From Sphingomonas adhaesiva (GTDB lineage Bacteria > Pseudomonadota > Alphaproteobacteria > Sphingomonadales > Sphingomonadaceae), in contig NZ_NWVC01000002.1 in NCBI RefSeq assembly GCF_002374855.1, positions 124,001 to 188,000 of the forward strand: 64,000 nucleotides of DNA, read 5' to 3'. A program made the translations under genes and the position numbers. Numbering within the stretch: position 1 is the stretch's first letter; each line of letters begins with the position of its first letter. Shown here one piece after another: positions 27,922 through 36,694 of the stretch. A model generated the notes under the pieces. It was not told the origin of the DNA. It searched no databases and worked only from the letters and a program-made list of their open reading frames with translations.

Positions 27922-29679
27922 ATGACGACGACTGAGACTGCCACCACGATCGAAGGGCCGCTGCCCACGCCCACCGCCGATCCGCTGCCGCGCCGCTTCG
28001 CCGATTTCGCGACGCTGGCCGAGGCGCTGGACTATGCCGGGCAAACCGCGCGTGGCCTGAATTTTCACGATGCGCGCGGCACGCTGCAGCGGGCCTACCG
28101 GTTTTCTGAGCTGCGCGACGACGCCCGCGTCAGCGCGCTTCGCCTGATCGCCGCCGGGATCGCACCGGGCGACCGGGTCGCGCTGGTCGCGGAAACCAGC
28201 GCGGAATTCGCGGCGCTGTTCTTCGGCACCGTGCTGGCGGGCGCCTGGCCGGTGCCGCTGCCGCTGCCGACATCGTTCGGCGGGCGCGATTCCTATATCG
28301 ACCAGCTGCGCGTCCAGCTGGCGAGCTGCGATCCGAAGATGCTGATCTACCCGGCGGAGCTGACGCAGATGGCCGGCGCCGCCGCCGAGGCATCGGGCGT
28401 CGAGGGCGTCGACTGGACCGCCTTCTCCACCCGCCCCGCGCCGGCCGCCGATCTGCCGGCGCTGGCCAGCGACGACGTCTGCTACCTGCAATATTCCAGC
28501 GGCTCGACGCGCTTCCCGCACGGCGTGGCGGTCACGCATCGCGCATTGCTCAGCAACCTGGCCGCGCATGCGCACGGGATGCAGATCGCCGCGACGGATC
28601 GCTGCATCTCGTGGCTGCCGTGGTACCACGACATGGGGCTGGTCGGCTGCTTCCTGTCGCCGGTCGCCAACCAGGTATCGACCGATTACCTCAAGACCGA
28701 GGATTTCGCCCGCCGTCCGCTGTCGTGGCTCGACCTCATCAGCCGCAACGAGGGCACCTCGCTCAGCTATTCGCCGACCTTCGGCTATGACATCTGCGCG
28801 CGCCGCATTTCCAGCCAGACCAAGGCGTCGGACCGCTTCGACCTGTCGCGCTGGCGTGTCGCGGGCAATGGCGCGGACATGATCCGGCCCGACGTGATGC
28901 AGGCGTTCGTCGACGCCTTCGCCGATGCCGGGTTCCAGGCCACCGCCTTCCTGCCCTCCTACGGCCTGGCGGAGGCGACGCTGGCGGTGTCGCTGATGCC
29001 GGTGGGCGAAGGCATCCGCGTCGAGCTGGTCGAGGAAACCGAGCTGTCCGGCGGGCAACGCGGCGGCGCGGATCGCCCGCAACGCTATCGCGCAATCGTG
29101 AACTGCGGGAAGCCGGTGCGCGACATGGAAATTCAGGTCCGCGAGGAAGACGGCACGCCGCTGCCCGACGGCGCGATCGGCAAGGTGTGGTGCCGCGGCC
29201 CGTCGGTGATGGTCGGCTATTTCCGCGATCCCGAAGCGACCGCGGCGTGCATGGACGGCGACTGGCTGGACACCGGCGACATGGGCTACATGTCGGACGG
29301 CTACATCTTCATCGTCGGCCGCGCCAAGGACATGATCATCATCAATGGCCGCAACCACTGGCCGCAGGATATCGAATGGGCGGTCGAACAGCTGCCGGGG
29401 TTCAAGGCGGGCGACATCGCCGCCTTCGCGATCACGACGCCGGGCGGCGAGGAAACCCCCGCCGTGCTGGTCCAGTGCCGCAGCTCGGACGAGGCCGAGC
29501 GTCGCCGGCTTCGCGATGACATCCGCGACCGCGTGCGTTCGGTGACGGGCATGAATTGCGTCGTCGAACTGATCCCGCCGCGTACGCTGCCGCGCACCAG
29601 CTCGGGCAAGCTGAGCCGGGCGAAGGCGCGCAACCTGTATCTGGCGGGCGAGATCAAGCCCTACGACCTGGCCGCCTGA
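27922..29679 (+). CDS. Fatty acyl-AMP ligase / acyl-ACP synthetase-type enzyme
   Basis: 585-residue AMP-forming enzyme that adenylates a fatty acid and likely loads it on an acyl carrier protein. ATG 27922 has AGGGA upstream. The A3 motif LQYSSGSTRFPHGV has the STR form seen in fatty acyl-AMP ligases rather than the STGxPKG of CoA ligases. SWLPWYHDMGLVG, SYGLAEATLAVS, LDTGDMGYMSDGYIFIVGR, KDMIIINGRNHWPQDIE and the catalytic lysine motif PRTSSGKLSRAKAR are all present. Related enzymes supply acyl-ACP for sphingolipid synthesis in Caulobacter, and that role is plausible here. No acyl carrier protein gene is adjacent. Confidence 0.88.
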   Translation: MTTTETATTIEGPLPTPTADPLPRRFADFATLAEALDYAGQTARGLNFHDARGTLQRAYRFSELRDDARVSALRLIAAGIAPGDRVALVAETSAEFAALFFGTVLAGAWPVPLPLPTSFGGRDSYIDQLRVQLASCDPKMLIYPAELTQMAGAAAEASGVEGVDWTAFSTRPAPAADLPALASDDVCYLQYSSGSTRFPHGVAVTHRALLSNLAAHAHGMQIAATDRCISWLPWYHDMGLVGCFLSPVANQVSTDYLKTEDFARRPLSWLDLISRNEGTSLSYSPTFGYDICARRISSQTKASDRFDLSRWRVAGNGADMIRPDVMQAFVDAFADAGFQATAFLPSYGLAEATLAVSLMPVGEGIRVELVEETELSGGQRGGADRPQRYRAIVNCGKPVRDMEIQVREEDGTPLPDGAIGKVWCRGPSVMVGYFRDPEATAACMDGDWLDTGDMGYMSDGYIFIVGRAKDMIIINGRNHWPQDIEWAVEQLPGFKAGDIAAFAITTPGGEETPAVLVQCRSSDEAERRRLRDDIRDRVRSVTGMNCVVELIPPRTLPRTSSGKLSRAKARNLYLAGEIKPYDLAA

Positions 29680-29687
29680 CCCGGCCA

Positions 29688-29724
29688 CGCCGCGCCGGGG
29701 ACGATCCCGGCGCGGCGGGTTTTT
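29688..29724 (+). terminator. Intrinsic terminator after the acyl-AMP ligase gene
   Basis: A 13-base-pair GC stem (29688-29700 with 29705-29717), loop ACGA, then GG and TTTTT, starting 8 bases after the stop codon. Confidence 0.9.
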
Positions 29725-29806
29725 CCCGCCATTGCGGTGCATTCGACGCGTCCGGCGCGGCGGCGGGTCAACGGTTCGTCAACCTGCGCGATGATAGCAG
29801 GATGAG

Positions 29807-32137
29807 GTGACCGCTCCCCCGCTCCCCTTCGGGCCTGATGCCTGGCTCGCTGCGCTTGGCTTGCGCGGGGATGCGGATGCCGAACGGATGGCGCGCCGCG
29901 TCCAGCTGCGCGCGGCCGCACGGCGCGCGCCGCTGCTGCTGGCGGCGCAGATCGCGGCGATCCTGGGCGTTCTAGCATGCCTGCCCTCCCCCTTCACGCA
30001 GCCGGTGTGGCCCGGCTGGGCCGCCGCGACCGCGCTGGCCGCGGCGATCGTCTGCGCCCGCCGACGCCGCGACCTGCGCAGCGACGATGTCGCGGCGATC
30101 CGCGGCGCCGGGATCGACGGCATCGCGCTGGGCGCGCTGTGGGCCGGCACGACCTGGCTGGCCGTTGCGGCGGGCGGCGGCGCACAGACCATTGTCCTGT
30201 GGATGCTGATCTGCGCGCTGGCGCTCGCCATGGCGACGGTGCGGCTGATGGCGCTGTCGCTCGGCTTCGTGGTGGCTGCGGTGGCGGGTGCGGCGGTGCC
30301 GCTATGGGTCGCGACCGGGCCGGTCGCGGCCATCCCTGCGCTGTCGATCCCGCTGCTCGCCGCCGCGATCGCCGTCGCGCGGGCGCAGGCGCTGCTGGCG
30401 GCCGAACGCGCCGCCCAGCGACTGGTGGAAAGCGAGGCCACCGTCCGGCTGGCGCTGCACGAATTCGATCCCGACCACGCCGACTGGTTGTGGGAAACCG
30501 ACGCGGCGCGCCGCATCGTCCGGGTCGGCGCGCGCTTCGCGGAAGTCTGCGCCCGCGATCCCGCGGAGATCGAGGGCGTCCCGCTGCTCCAGCTGCTCGC
30601 CGGTCCGTCATGGGACAGCGGCGCCTTCCACCCCGGGCTGCGCCAGCTGGCCGACCGGCTGAAGAACCGCGACAGCTTTCACGGCGTCATCGTCCCGGTG
30701 CTGGCCGGCGACCAGCAGCGCTGGTGGACGATCGCGGCCACCCCGCGTCACGACGCCGGCGGGCATTTCGCGGGCTTTCGCGGCGTCGCGTCCGACATCA
30801 CCGAACAGCATGTGTCGACCGAGAAGATCCACCGCATGGCGCGGTTCGACACGCTGACCGGGCTGCCCAACCGCCTGTTCGTCAACGAATCGCTCGGTCA
30901 CGCGCTGGTCGATGCGGAACGGCGCGGCATCCGCTGCGCGTTCATGATGATCGACCTCGACCGGTTCAAGGCGGTCAACGACACGCTGGGCCATCCCGTC
31001 GGCGATCGCCTGCTGGAACGCGTGTCGCGCCGGCTGACCGGGCTGATGAGCGAGAACGAGTTCATCGGGCGGCTGGGCGGCGACGAATTCGCCGTCGTGG
31101 TGCGCGATGCCAGCGATCCGCAGCGCGTCGAGCAGCTGGCCCATGCGATCATCGACACGCTGTCGCGCCCCTATGAGGTCGATCAGCACACGCTGTTCAT
31201 CGGCGCGTCGGTGGGGGTCGCCACGCACCCGCGCGACGGGCGCGCCGCCGAAACGCTGATCCGTTCCGCCGATCTGGCGCTGTACCGGTCGAAGGACCGC
31301 GGCGGCGGCGTCTTCCACGCCTACGAACCGCAGTTGCATGCAGAGGCGGAGGAGCGACGCCTTCTCGAACTGGCGCTGCGCAAGGCGTTGGAGCGGGACG
31401 AATTCCACCTCAACTACCAGCCGGTCGTCGACGCGCGTACCGGCGACCTGCGCGGGTTCGAGGCGCTGCTGCGCTGGCAGCATCCGGAACTGGGGCTGAT
31501 CCCGCCCAATCGTTTCATCGGCATCGCGGAGGAGACGCGGCTGATCGGCGCGATCGGCGCCTGGGTGGTCCGTACCGCCTGCATGGAGGCGGCGCGCTGG
31601 CCAGCGCCGATGCGCATCGCGGTCAACGTGTCGCCAGAACAGCTGCACCAGCCGCAGTTCCTCAACATCGTCGCCGATGCGCTGGGCGACAGCGGCCTCG
31701 ACCCGTCGCGACTGGAGCTGGAGGTGACCGAAAGCGTTTTCCTGCGCGAGGGGCTGGGCGCGACCAAGGTGCTGGAGAAGATCCAGGCGCTGGGCGTCGG
31801 CCTCAGCCTCGATGATTTCGGTACCGGCTATTCCTCGCTCGGCTATCTCGGCCGCACGCGCTTCACCTCGATCAAGATAGACCGCAGCTTCGTTCGCAAC
31901 GCCGCGAGCGGCACGCCCGAGGCGGTCGCGATCATCCGCGCCGTGGTGGCGATGGCCGACAGCCTGGGGATGGCGACCACCGCGGAGGGGGTGGAGACGG
32001 CACGCGAACTCCAGATGGTGCAGCAACTGGGCTGCACCTGCATCCAGGGTTTCTATTTCGGGCGCCCGCTGGCGGTGGCCGACGCACGCGCGCTGGCATT
32101 GCGCAACGGCCAGGCCGCGACCAGCGCGGTCGCCTGA
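29807..32137 (+). CDS. Membrane-bound PAS-GGDEF-EAL cyclic-di-GMP enzyme
   Basis: 776 residues from GTG 29807 (AGGA upstream; the gene sits only 127 bases from the previous one). The N-terminal 210 residues hold about six membrane helices. A PAS-like sensor follows (residues about 225-345, ending GFRGVASDITEQ), then a GGDEF domain with intact RLGGDEF, and an EAL domain with intact FEALLRW, EVTES, DDFGTGYSSLGYL, KIDRSFV and AEGVET. Both diguanylate cyclase and phosphodiesterase activities are possible; the EAL side looks fully competent. Likely adjusts motility or attachment in response to a membrane signal. Confidence 0.93.
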   Translation: MTAPPLPFGPDAWLAALGLRGDADAERMARRVQLRAAARRAPLLLAAQIAAILGVLACLPSPFTQPVWPGWAAATALAAAIVCARRRRDLRSDDVAAIRGAGIDGIALGALWAGTTWLAVAAGGGAQTIVLWMLICALALAMATVRLMALSLGFVVAAVAGAAVPLWVATGPVAAIPALSIPLLAAAIAVARAQALLAAERAAQRLVESEATVRLALHEFDPDHADWLWETDAARRIVRVGARFAEVCARDPAEIEGVPLLQLLAGPSWDSGAFHPGLRQLADRLKNRDSFHGVIVPVLAGDQQRWWTIAATPRHDAGGHFAGFRGVASDITEQHVSTEKIHRMARFDTLTGLPNRLFVNESLGHALVDAERRGIRCAFMMIDLDRFKAVNDTLGHPVGDRLLERVSRRLTGLMSENEFIGRLGGDEFAVVVRDASDPQRVEQLAHAIIDTLSRPYEVDQHTLFIGASVGVATHPRDGRAAETLIRSADLALYRSKDRGGGVFHAYEPQLHAEAEERRLLELALRKALERDEFHLNYQPVVDARTGDLRGFEALLRWQHPELGLIPPNRFIGIAEETRLIGAIGAWVVRTACMEAARWPAPMRIAVNVSPEQLHQPQFLNIVADALGDSGLDPSRLELEVTESVFLREGLGATKVLEKIQALGVGLSLDDFGTGYSSLGYLGRTRFTSIKIDRSFVRNAASGTPEAVAIIRAVVAMADSLGMATTAEGVETARELQMVQQLGCTCIQGFYFGRPLAVADARALALRNGQAATSAVA

Positions 32138-32174
32138 TCGCACCGCAGGTCGGCCGCGGTTCACGACACCGCGC

Positions 32175-32203
32175 TTGACTCGCGAACGGCGGCCAGCCAT
32201 GTG
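32175..32203 (+). promoter_or_regulatory. Possible promoter of tRNA-Trp
   Basis: TTGACT (32175-32180), 17 bases, then CATGTG (32198-32203), placed 11 bases before the tRNA 5' end. The -35 match is good and the -10 match poor, so the call is tentative. Confidence 0.35.
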
Positions 32204-32214
32204 CCCGCCGACAC

Positions 32215-32290
32215 AGGAGTGTAGCTCAGTTGGTAGAGCATCGGTCTCCAAAACCGAGGGCCGTGGGTTCGAGTCCCTCCACTCCTGCCA
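32215..32290 (+). tRNA. trnW: tRNA-Trp (anticodon CCA)
   Basis: A 76-base cloverleaf with acceptor stem AGGAGTG/CACTCCT, D-arm GCTCAGTTGGTAGAGC, anticodon stem TCGGT/ACCGA holding CCA at 32248-32250, T-arm GTGGGTTCGAGTCCCTC compressed around GGTTCGA, discriminator G and encoded CCA at 32288-32290. Its place before secE-nusG is conserved in many proteobacteria. Confidence 0.97.
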
Positions 32291-32384
32291 TTTTTCCCGA
32301 TAGTGATCCGATATCGCGGTAGCGCCTGTGCGCCGGCCGCCGATGGCGCCGTTGTCGCGCTGCACAAAAAATACCCGTCACTCT

Positions 32385-32409
32385 GGAACCTTTTGCTCTA
32401 GCCGATGTT
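32385..32409 (+). promoter_or_regulatory. Candidate EcfG-type promoter for the small membrane protein gene
   Basis: GGAAC at 32385-32389, 17 bases, GTT at 32407-32409 (preceded by T rather than the preferred C). This fits the consensus of general stress sigma factors of the EcfG family. Transcription would start near 32415, some 48 bases before the ATG. Confidence 0.6.
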
Positions 32410-32462
32410 GGCGGAAGGCGTTGCCGCGTGTTGGGGGCGCTGACTTTTAGGGAGCCACTTTT

Positions 32463-32708
32463 ATGCGTAACATCCTGGCCGGCGTCGCCGCGCTCAGCCT
32501 GATCGCCGCCCCGACGATGGCGTCGGCGGCCCCCGCCGCTTCGAACCCGGCCGCGAGCCTGTCGGTCGCGAAGTCGCGTGCCGCGACCCCGTCGGCGAAG
32601 CAGAGCGAGCTGGGCGGCGCGGGCATCTTCGGCGCGATCATCCTGGCGGGCATCGCCGCGATCGGCGTCATCGCGATCGTCAACGACGACAATTCCGACA
32701 GTAACTGA
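32463..32708 (+). CDS. Small exported membrane protein, likely stress-induced
   Basis: 81 residues from ATG 32463, with a GGGAG ribosome binding site. A signal peptide (MRNILAGVAALSLIAAPTMASA) is followed by an Ala/Ser-rich segment and one strong membrane helix at residues 53-72 (GIFGAIILAGIAAIGVIAIV). A short acidic tail ends NDDNSDSN. The pattern (signal, linker, helix, NDDN tail) is familiar in small sphingomonad proteins without assigned function. A convincing EcfG-like promoter lies upstream, and a GC hairpin follows the stop. Confidence 0.75.
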   Translation: MRNILAGVAALSLIAAPTMASAAPAASNPAASLSVAKSRAATPSAKQSELGGAGIFGAIILAGIAAIGVIAIVNDDNSDSN

Positions 32709-32743
32709 TCGGACGCGGCGCGCATTCGCGCGTTGACGGTATG

Positions 32744-32770
32744 GGGCCGGGCGGCGACGCCCGGCCCTTT
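32744..32770 (+). terminator. Weak intrinsic terminator before secE
   Basis: A perfect 10-base-pair GC stem (GGGCCGGGCG / CGCCCGGCCC) with loop GCGA, followed by only TTT. It lies 36 bases after the small membrane protein gene. Confidence 0.55.
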
Positions 32771-32813
32771 GTCGTTGCGGCGGAGGCGCTGCGTGGGGCA
32801 CCACGGGCCACGC

Positions 32814-32842
32814 TTGCCTTTTCCCCGCGACGATCCTATGTC
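32814..32842 (+). promoter_or_regulatory. Possible secE-nusG promoter
   Basis: TTGCCT (32814-32819), 17 bases, TATGTC (32837-32842). Placed about 100 bases before secE, after the preceding terminator hairpin. Matches to the sigma-70 consensus are partial. Confidence 0.35.
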
Positions 32843-32940
32843 CGCCGACACATCCGACAGCGCGGACGGTTCATCACCTTTTCCCTTCCGGGGACAAGGT
32901 GGCGGACCTATGCCGGGTCACCATTGCAAGGCTCCACCAC

Positions 32941-33138
32941 GTGGCGAAGACTTCACCGCTGGAATTCATCAATCAGGTTCGCGCCGAAACCGCGAAGGTC
33001 GTGTGGCCGACCGGTCGCGAAACGGTGATGACGGGCGTGATGGTCGTCATCATGACGACGATCCTGGCGCTCTTCTTCCTGGGCGTCGATTCGATGTTCA
33101 ACGCGGTGGTCAAGCTGCTGCTCAGCCTGGCGCAGTAA
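32941..33138 (+). CDS. secE: Preprotein translocase subunit SecE
   Basis: 65-residue essential subunit clamping SecY in the inner membrane. The start is GTG 32941 (MAKTSPLEFINQV). An upstream in-frame ATG at 32899 would add 14 non-family residues. The family motif FINQVRAETAKVVWPTGRET precedes a single membrane helix (TGVMVVIMTTILALFFLGVD). Nineteen bases separate it from nusG, a conserved pair. Confidence 0.95.
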   Translation: MAKTSPLEFINQVRAETAKVVWPTGRETVMTGVMVVIMTTILALFFLGVDSMFNAVVKLLLSLAQ

Positions 33139-33157
33139 GGACGGGAATTTCAGTACG

Positions 33158-33694
33158 ATGGCGCGCTGGTACATCATCCACGCCTATTCCGGGTTCGAGG
33201 GCAAGGTCCGCGACTCGATCATGTCCGAGGCCGCCCGCATGGGGCTGGAACAGCTGGTCGAGCAGATCGAGGTTCCGACCGAGACCGTGACCGAGGCCCG
33301 CCGCGGCAAGAAGGTGTCGGTCGAGCGCAAGTTCATGCCCGGCTACGTGCTGGCCAAGCTGAACATGAACGACGACGTCTATCACCTCGTCAAGAACACG
33401 CCGAAGGTGACCGGCTTCCTGGGTTCGTCGGGCAAGCCTCAGGCGATTTCCGAGGCGGAAGCCGCGCGGATGCTCCAGTCGAAGGAGGAAACCGCCGCCG
33501 CGCCGAAGACCAAGGTCAAGGTCGATTACGAGATTGGCGACGCGGTCAAGGTGCTGGAAGGCCCCTTCGCCAGCTTCAACGGCACGGTCGAGGAACTCGA
33601 TTTCGACAAGAGCAAGGTCAAGGTGTCGGTCAGCATCTTCGGCCGCGCCACCCCGGTCGAGCTGGACTTCGAACAGGTCGAACGCAGCAAGTAA
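33158..33694 (+). CDS. nusG: Transcription termination/antitermination factor NusG
   Basis: 178 residues. The NGN domain ([17 protein letters not shown], then [32 protein letters not shown]) binds the RNA polymerase clamp; the KOW domain ([21 protein letters not shown], then [18 protein letters not shown]) binds Rho or ribosomal S10. Length and motifs are standard. It is followed by a strong bidirectional terminator. Confidence 0.98.
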   Translation: MARWYIIHAYSGFEGKVRDSIMSEAARMGLEQLVEQIEVPTETVTEARRGKKVSVERKFMPGYVLAKLNMNDDVYHLVKNTPKVTGFLGSSGKPQAISEAEAARMLQSKEETAAAPKTKVKVDYEIGDAVKVLEGPFASFNGTVEELDFDKSKVKVSVSIFGRATPVELDFEQVERSK

Positions 33695-33725
33695 CCACCA
33701 CCGTTCCCGGACGGTGCGTGACAGC

Positions 33726-33763
33726 AAAAGGCCCGCGGATCGTCATGATCCGCGGGCCTTTTT
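33726..33763. terminator. Bidirectional intrinsic terminator between nusG and the desaturase gene
   Basis: A perfect 15-base stem (33727-33741 with 33747-33761) flanked by an A-run on the left and TTTTT on the right, with loop GTCAT, serves both converging genes. Confidence 0.93.
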
Positions 33764-33781
33764 GTCGGCGGCGACGGACGA

Positions 33782-34876
33782 TCAGCGCGGCCGCAGCGTC
33801 GCGATCGTCAACTTGCCCACCAGCCCCGGCAGCCCGGCGTAGTTCGCCTTGTAATAGGGCGATCCCGGCTCCAGCACCGCGCTCAGCCGGCGGTGCGCCT
33901 CGCCCAGCGCATGGTACGGCACACCCGGCAACAGGTGATGCAGCGCGTGGTAGCGCAGCCCGATCGGCGCCCACAATGCAGGCAGCAGCGCCGGCGGGGG
34001 TACGTTGACCGAATCCAGATACTGCGCGGTCACCGTCATCACCTCGCCCTCATTCTCCCACAGATGCGCCACCAGCGTGCGCACCTGATTGATGAGCGCG
34101 ACGCCCGACCCGACCAGCACGAACGCCACGAACGCCTTCAGCGGCAGCACGCCCGTCACGGTCGCCGCGATCAGCGCGATCGCCCACACGCTCGTCGCCG
34201 CCTCCCACAAGGTCCAGCGCGTACGCTCCTCGCCGGTCGGCATCCGGCGCCGGAACGACGGGTTGATCGACAGCGCCGAATAGCGCGCGACCACCGCCGT
34301 GCGCAGCGGCGGGGCCACCGCCGACAGCGGCGCCAGGATCGCAAAGCGGATCAGCAGGCCGATCGGCGCCAGCAGCGACACGATCACGAACACCGGCAGC
34401 GTCCACGGCTTCATCAGCGCCAGCGGCAGATATTCCGGATCCTCCGCGGTGCCGTAGCGCGTGCGCGCGTGGTGCAGGTTGTGAACCCCCTCGTACATGA
34501 ACGACGGGATCATCATCGGCACGCCGATCAACAGGTTCCAGCCGGTGCGGAACCCCGGCAGCGCGCTGTGCTTCACATGCGTCAGCTCGTGGATCATGCT
34601 CATGCCGCGATACAGCGCCAGCATCGACACCAGCCCGGCCAGGATCGCCCAGCCGGCGGACGGCGTCACCACCGCCGCCGCCAGCGCGCCATAGCCGACC
34701 AGCGCCGACACGATCAGGTCGGCCCAGTAGATGCGCGGATCGGGACGAACCAGATCGCGGGTCAGATCGGCGGCGGCCTTCAGCATCGCCCGGTCGTCGG
34801 CGATCGCGACGCGCGCGGGCGATGCCGCGGCCGACGTGCGATCCATGGTAAGCGAAGTCGTCATGACATTGTCCAT
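33782..34876 (-). CDS. Membrane fatty acid desaturase
   Basis: 364 residues. The three histidine boxes of the membrane di-iron desaturase/hydroxylase family are HELTH (near residue 96), HNLHH (near 131) and HALHH (near 313), set among at least four hydrophobic segments. The substrate may be acyl lipids, a sphingoid base, or a carotenoid; sequence alone does not decide. Start ATG 34876; an in-frame ATG four codons later is also possible. It is divergent from the acyltransferase-like gene, with about 107 bases between. Confidence 0.85.
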   Translation of the reverse strand: MDNVMTTSLTMDRTSAAASPARVAIADDRAMLKAAADLTRDLVRPDPRIYWADLIVSALVGYGALAAAVVTPSAGWAILAGLVSMLALYRGMSMIHELTHVKHSALPGFRTGWNLLIGVPMMIPSFMYEGVHNLHHARTRYGTAEDPEYLPLALMKPWTLPVFVIVSLLAPIGLLIRFAILAPLSAVAPPLRTAVVARYSALSINPSFRRRMPTGEERTRWTLWEAATSVWAIALIAATVTGVLPLKAFVAFVLVGSGVALINQVRTLVAHLWENEGEVMTVTAQYLDSVNVPPPALLPALWAPIGLRYHALHHLLPGVPYHALGEAHRRLSAVLEPGSPYYKANYAGLPGLVGKLTIATLRPR

Positions 34877-34983
34877 TGCCTGAACATAGTGGCGACACGG
34901 TGGCCATCACAGGGGGGCGGCGGGGCGTGGTTGTGCAAATGCTCGCTCGCCATGATCGACGCAGGCGTTTATTCAGCGGCGCC

Positions 34984-36135
34984 ATGAGCCAGCCGACCAT
35001 CACCCCCGTCACCACCAAGGCGCAGCGCAAGACCTTCGTCGACCTGCCTTTTCGGCTGTACCGCGACGATCCCAACTGGGTTCCCCCGCTCAAGGGCGAG
35101 TCGCTGGGGCTGATCACGCCGGAGAAGAACGGCTGGTACAGCCATGCCGAGGCGCAGCTGTTCCTGGCGCATCGGGACGGCGCGGTGGTCGGGCGCATTT
35201 CCGCGCATATCGACACGCTGGCGGTGACGATGGACCCGGCGCAGGGCTTCGGCCCCGGCGTCGGCCAATGGGGGCTGATGGAGGCGGAGGACGAAACCGT
35301 CTTCGCAGCGCTGATGGCGGCGGCGGCCGACTGGCTGCGCGGCAAGGGGATGGTGCGGGCGCTCGGCCCGATCTCGCAGTCGATCTGGGAAGAACCCGGG
35401 CTGCTCATCGAGGGCTACGACCACGCCCCCACGGTGATGATGGGCCATGCCAAGCCGGAATATCGCGACTGGATCGAGCGTGCCGGCCATCGCCCGGTCA
35501 AGCAGCTCAAGACCTACGAACTCGATATCACGCAGGAATTCCCGCCGATCGTGAAGCGGATCATCCGTTCGGGCGAGAACAACCCGAAGATCGTCGTGCG
35601 CCAGGTTGACAAGCGGCGGTTCGAGGAGGAAGCCGCGATCATCCTCGACATCCTCAACGATGCCTGGTCGGACAATTGGGGCTTCATCCCGCTCACCCCG
35701 CCGGAGATCAAGGACGTCGGCGTCAAGCTGAAGCCGATCGTCTTCAACGACCTGATCCGAATCGCGGAGATCGAGAGCAAGCCGGTCGCGTTCATGATCA
35801 CCCTGCCCGACCTCAACGAGGCGATCGCGCCGCTGAACGGCAATCTCCTCCCGTTCGGCTGGGCCAAGCTGCTGTTGTGGCTGCGCAAGCCGCGCGTGCG
35901 CACGATGCGCGTGCCGCTGATGGGGGTGCGCAAGGAATTGCAGTCGTCGCGGCTCGCCAGCCAGCTGGCCTTCATGATGATCGAGGCGATCCGCAAGGCG
36001 TCGGTCGACCATTACGGCGCGTCACGCGGCGAGATCGGCTGGATCCTGGACGACAATCAGGGGATGAATTCGATCGCCACCGCGATCGAAAGTCACGTCA
36101 ACAAGGTCTATCAGATCTACGAATGCGATCTGTAA
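34984..36135 (+). CDS. YghO-like GNAT-fold protein, candidate N-acyltransferase
   Basis: 383 residues from ATG 34984. It resembles the E. coli YghO family, often labelled N-acetyltransferase or dATP pyrophosphohydrolase. Recognisable stretches are FVDLPFRLYRDDPNWVPPL, AEAQLFLAHRDGAVVGRI, RALGPISQSIWEEPGLLI, LNDAWSDNWGFIPL and the C-terminal GEIGWILDDNQGMNSI. I recall the bacterial ceramide synthase of Caulobacter as a member of this broad family, so an acyl-CoA-dependent N-acyltransferase in lipid synthesis is a reasonable guess, not a proven one. A desaturase lies divergently upstream, and a fatty acyl-AMP ligase is 5.3 kb away. Confidence 0.78.
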   Translation: MSQPTITPVTTKAQRKTFVDLPFRLYRDDPNWVPPLKGESLGLITPEKNGWYSHAEAQLFLAHRDGAVVGRISAHIDTLAVTMDPAQGFGPGVGQWGLMEAEDETVFAALMAAAADWLRGKGMVRALGPISQSIWEEPGLLIEGYDHAPTVMMGHAKPEYRDWIERAGHRPVKQLKTYELDITQEFPPIVKRIIRSGENNPKIVVRQVDKRRFEEEAAIILDILNDAWSDNWGFIPLTPPEIKDVGVKLKPIVFNDLIRIAEIESKPVAFMITLPDLNEAIAPLNGNLLPFGWAKLLLWLRKPRVRTMRVPLMGVRKELQSSRLASQLAFMMIEAIRKASVDHYGASRGEIGWILDDNQGMNSIATAIESHVNKVYQIYECDL

Positions 36136-36202
36136 GCGGCACGGCGGCGAGCCTCGCCGCCCGGACCGGGAACAGCATCGCCAGCGCGATACCGATCACC
36201 GG

Positions 36203-36234
36203 GTGACGCCGACCGGCAGCGCGGCCGGCGTCAC
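36203..36234. repeat. Inverted repeat between converging genes, possible terminator
   Basis: A perfect 9-base inverted repeat (GTGACGCCG / CGGCGTCAC) with a GC-rich 14-base loop, lying between the stops of the YghO-like gene and the small secreted-protein gene. No adjacent T-run, so intrinsic termination is uncertain. Confidence 0.4.
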
Positions 36235-36257
36235 GATGTGACCCTCTTTCCATCGCG

Positions 36258-36539
36258 TTACAGGTTAGCCGGGACATTGACGCCCGCCAACTTCCAGTCG
36301 GCGCGGGTGCGGCAGCTGCGCGTCGCGATCCGGCTGCCGGTCGATTCCATGTCGTAGCAATAGAGCGTGTTCTTCGCGCGCTTCTTCGGCGCGGCATCGG
36401 CGACCGGCGCGCTGTCGCTGCTGGCCGGGGTCGTGACGGCGGCATCGGCGGCAGGCTTGGCGACGCCCGGTTCGGCGTGCGCGGCCGGCGCGATCGCGAC
36501 CAGCGAGGCGAGGATGGCGGCGGTGAACATGGTCTTCAT
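36258..36539 (-). CDS. Small secreted protein, unknown function
   Basis: 93 residues from ATG 36539. A signal peptide (MKTMFTAAILASLVAIAPAAHA) is followed by an Ala/Pro/Ser-rich spacer, a basic KKRAKN segment, and a compact C-terminal motif YCYDMESTGSRIATRSCRT with two Cys. The combination of signal, spacer and a Cys-containing TGSRI-x-x-R-x-C-R-T-R motif recurs in sphingomonad hypothetical proteins. No enzymatic features are seen. Confidence 0.75.
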   Translation of the reverse strand: MKTMFTAAILASLVAIAPAAHAEPGVAKPAADAAVTTPASSDSAPVADAAPKKRAKNTLYCYDMESTGSRIATRSCRTRADWKLAGVNVPANL

Positions 36540-36694
36540 GGCGTGTCTCCCTTATCCCATCGGCGGGACATGGGAGGCATTGCACGCCGCGTGCCAATTA
36601 CAATTACCTCGATATTGCAGTGACTTGCGGTGAATATGGCAGGTGTGTTACCGCTTTAGGCCACCAACTATCGGCGCGATCCGCCGATGGTTGG

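Noticed and set aside
32899-32940. Longer SecE start at 32899
   Set aside because: The added 14 residues are unlike any SecE; GTG 32941 gives the normal MAKTSPLEF beginning.
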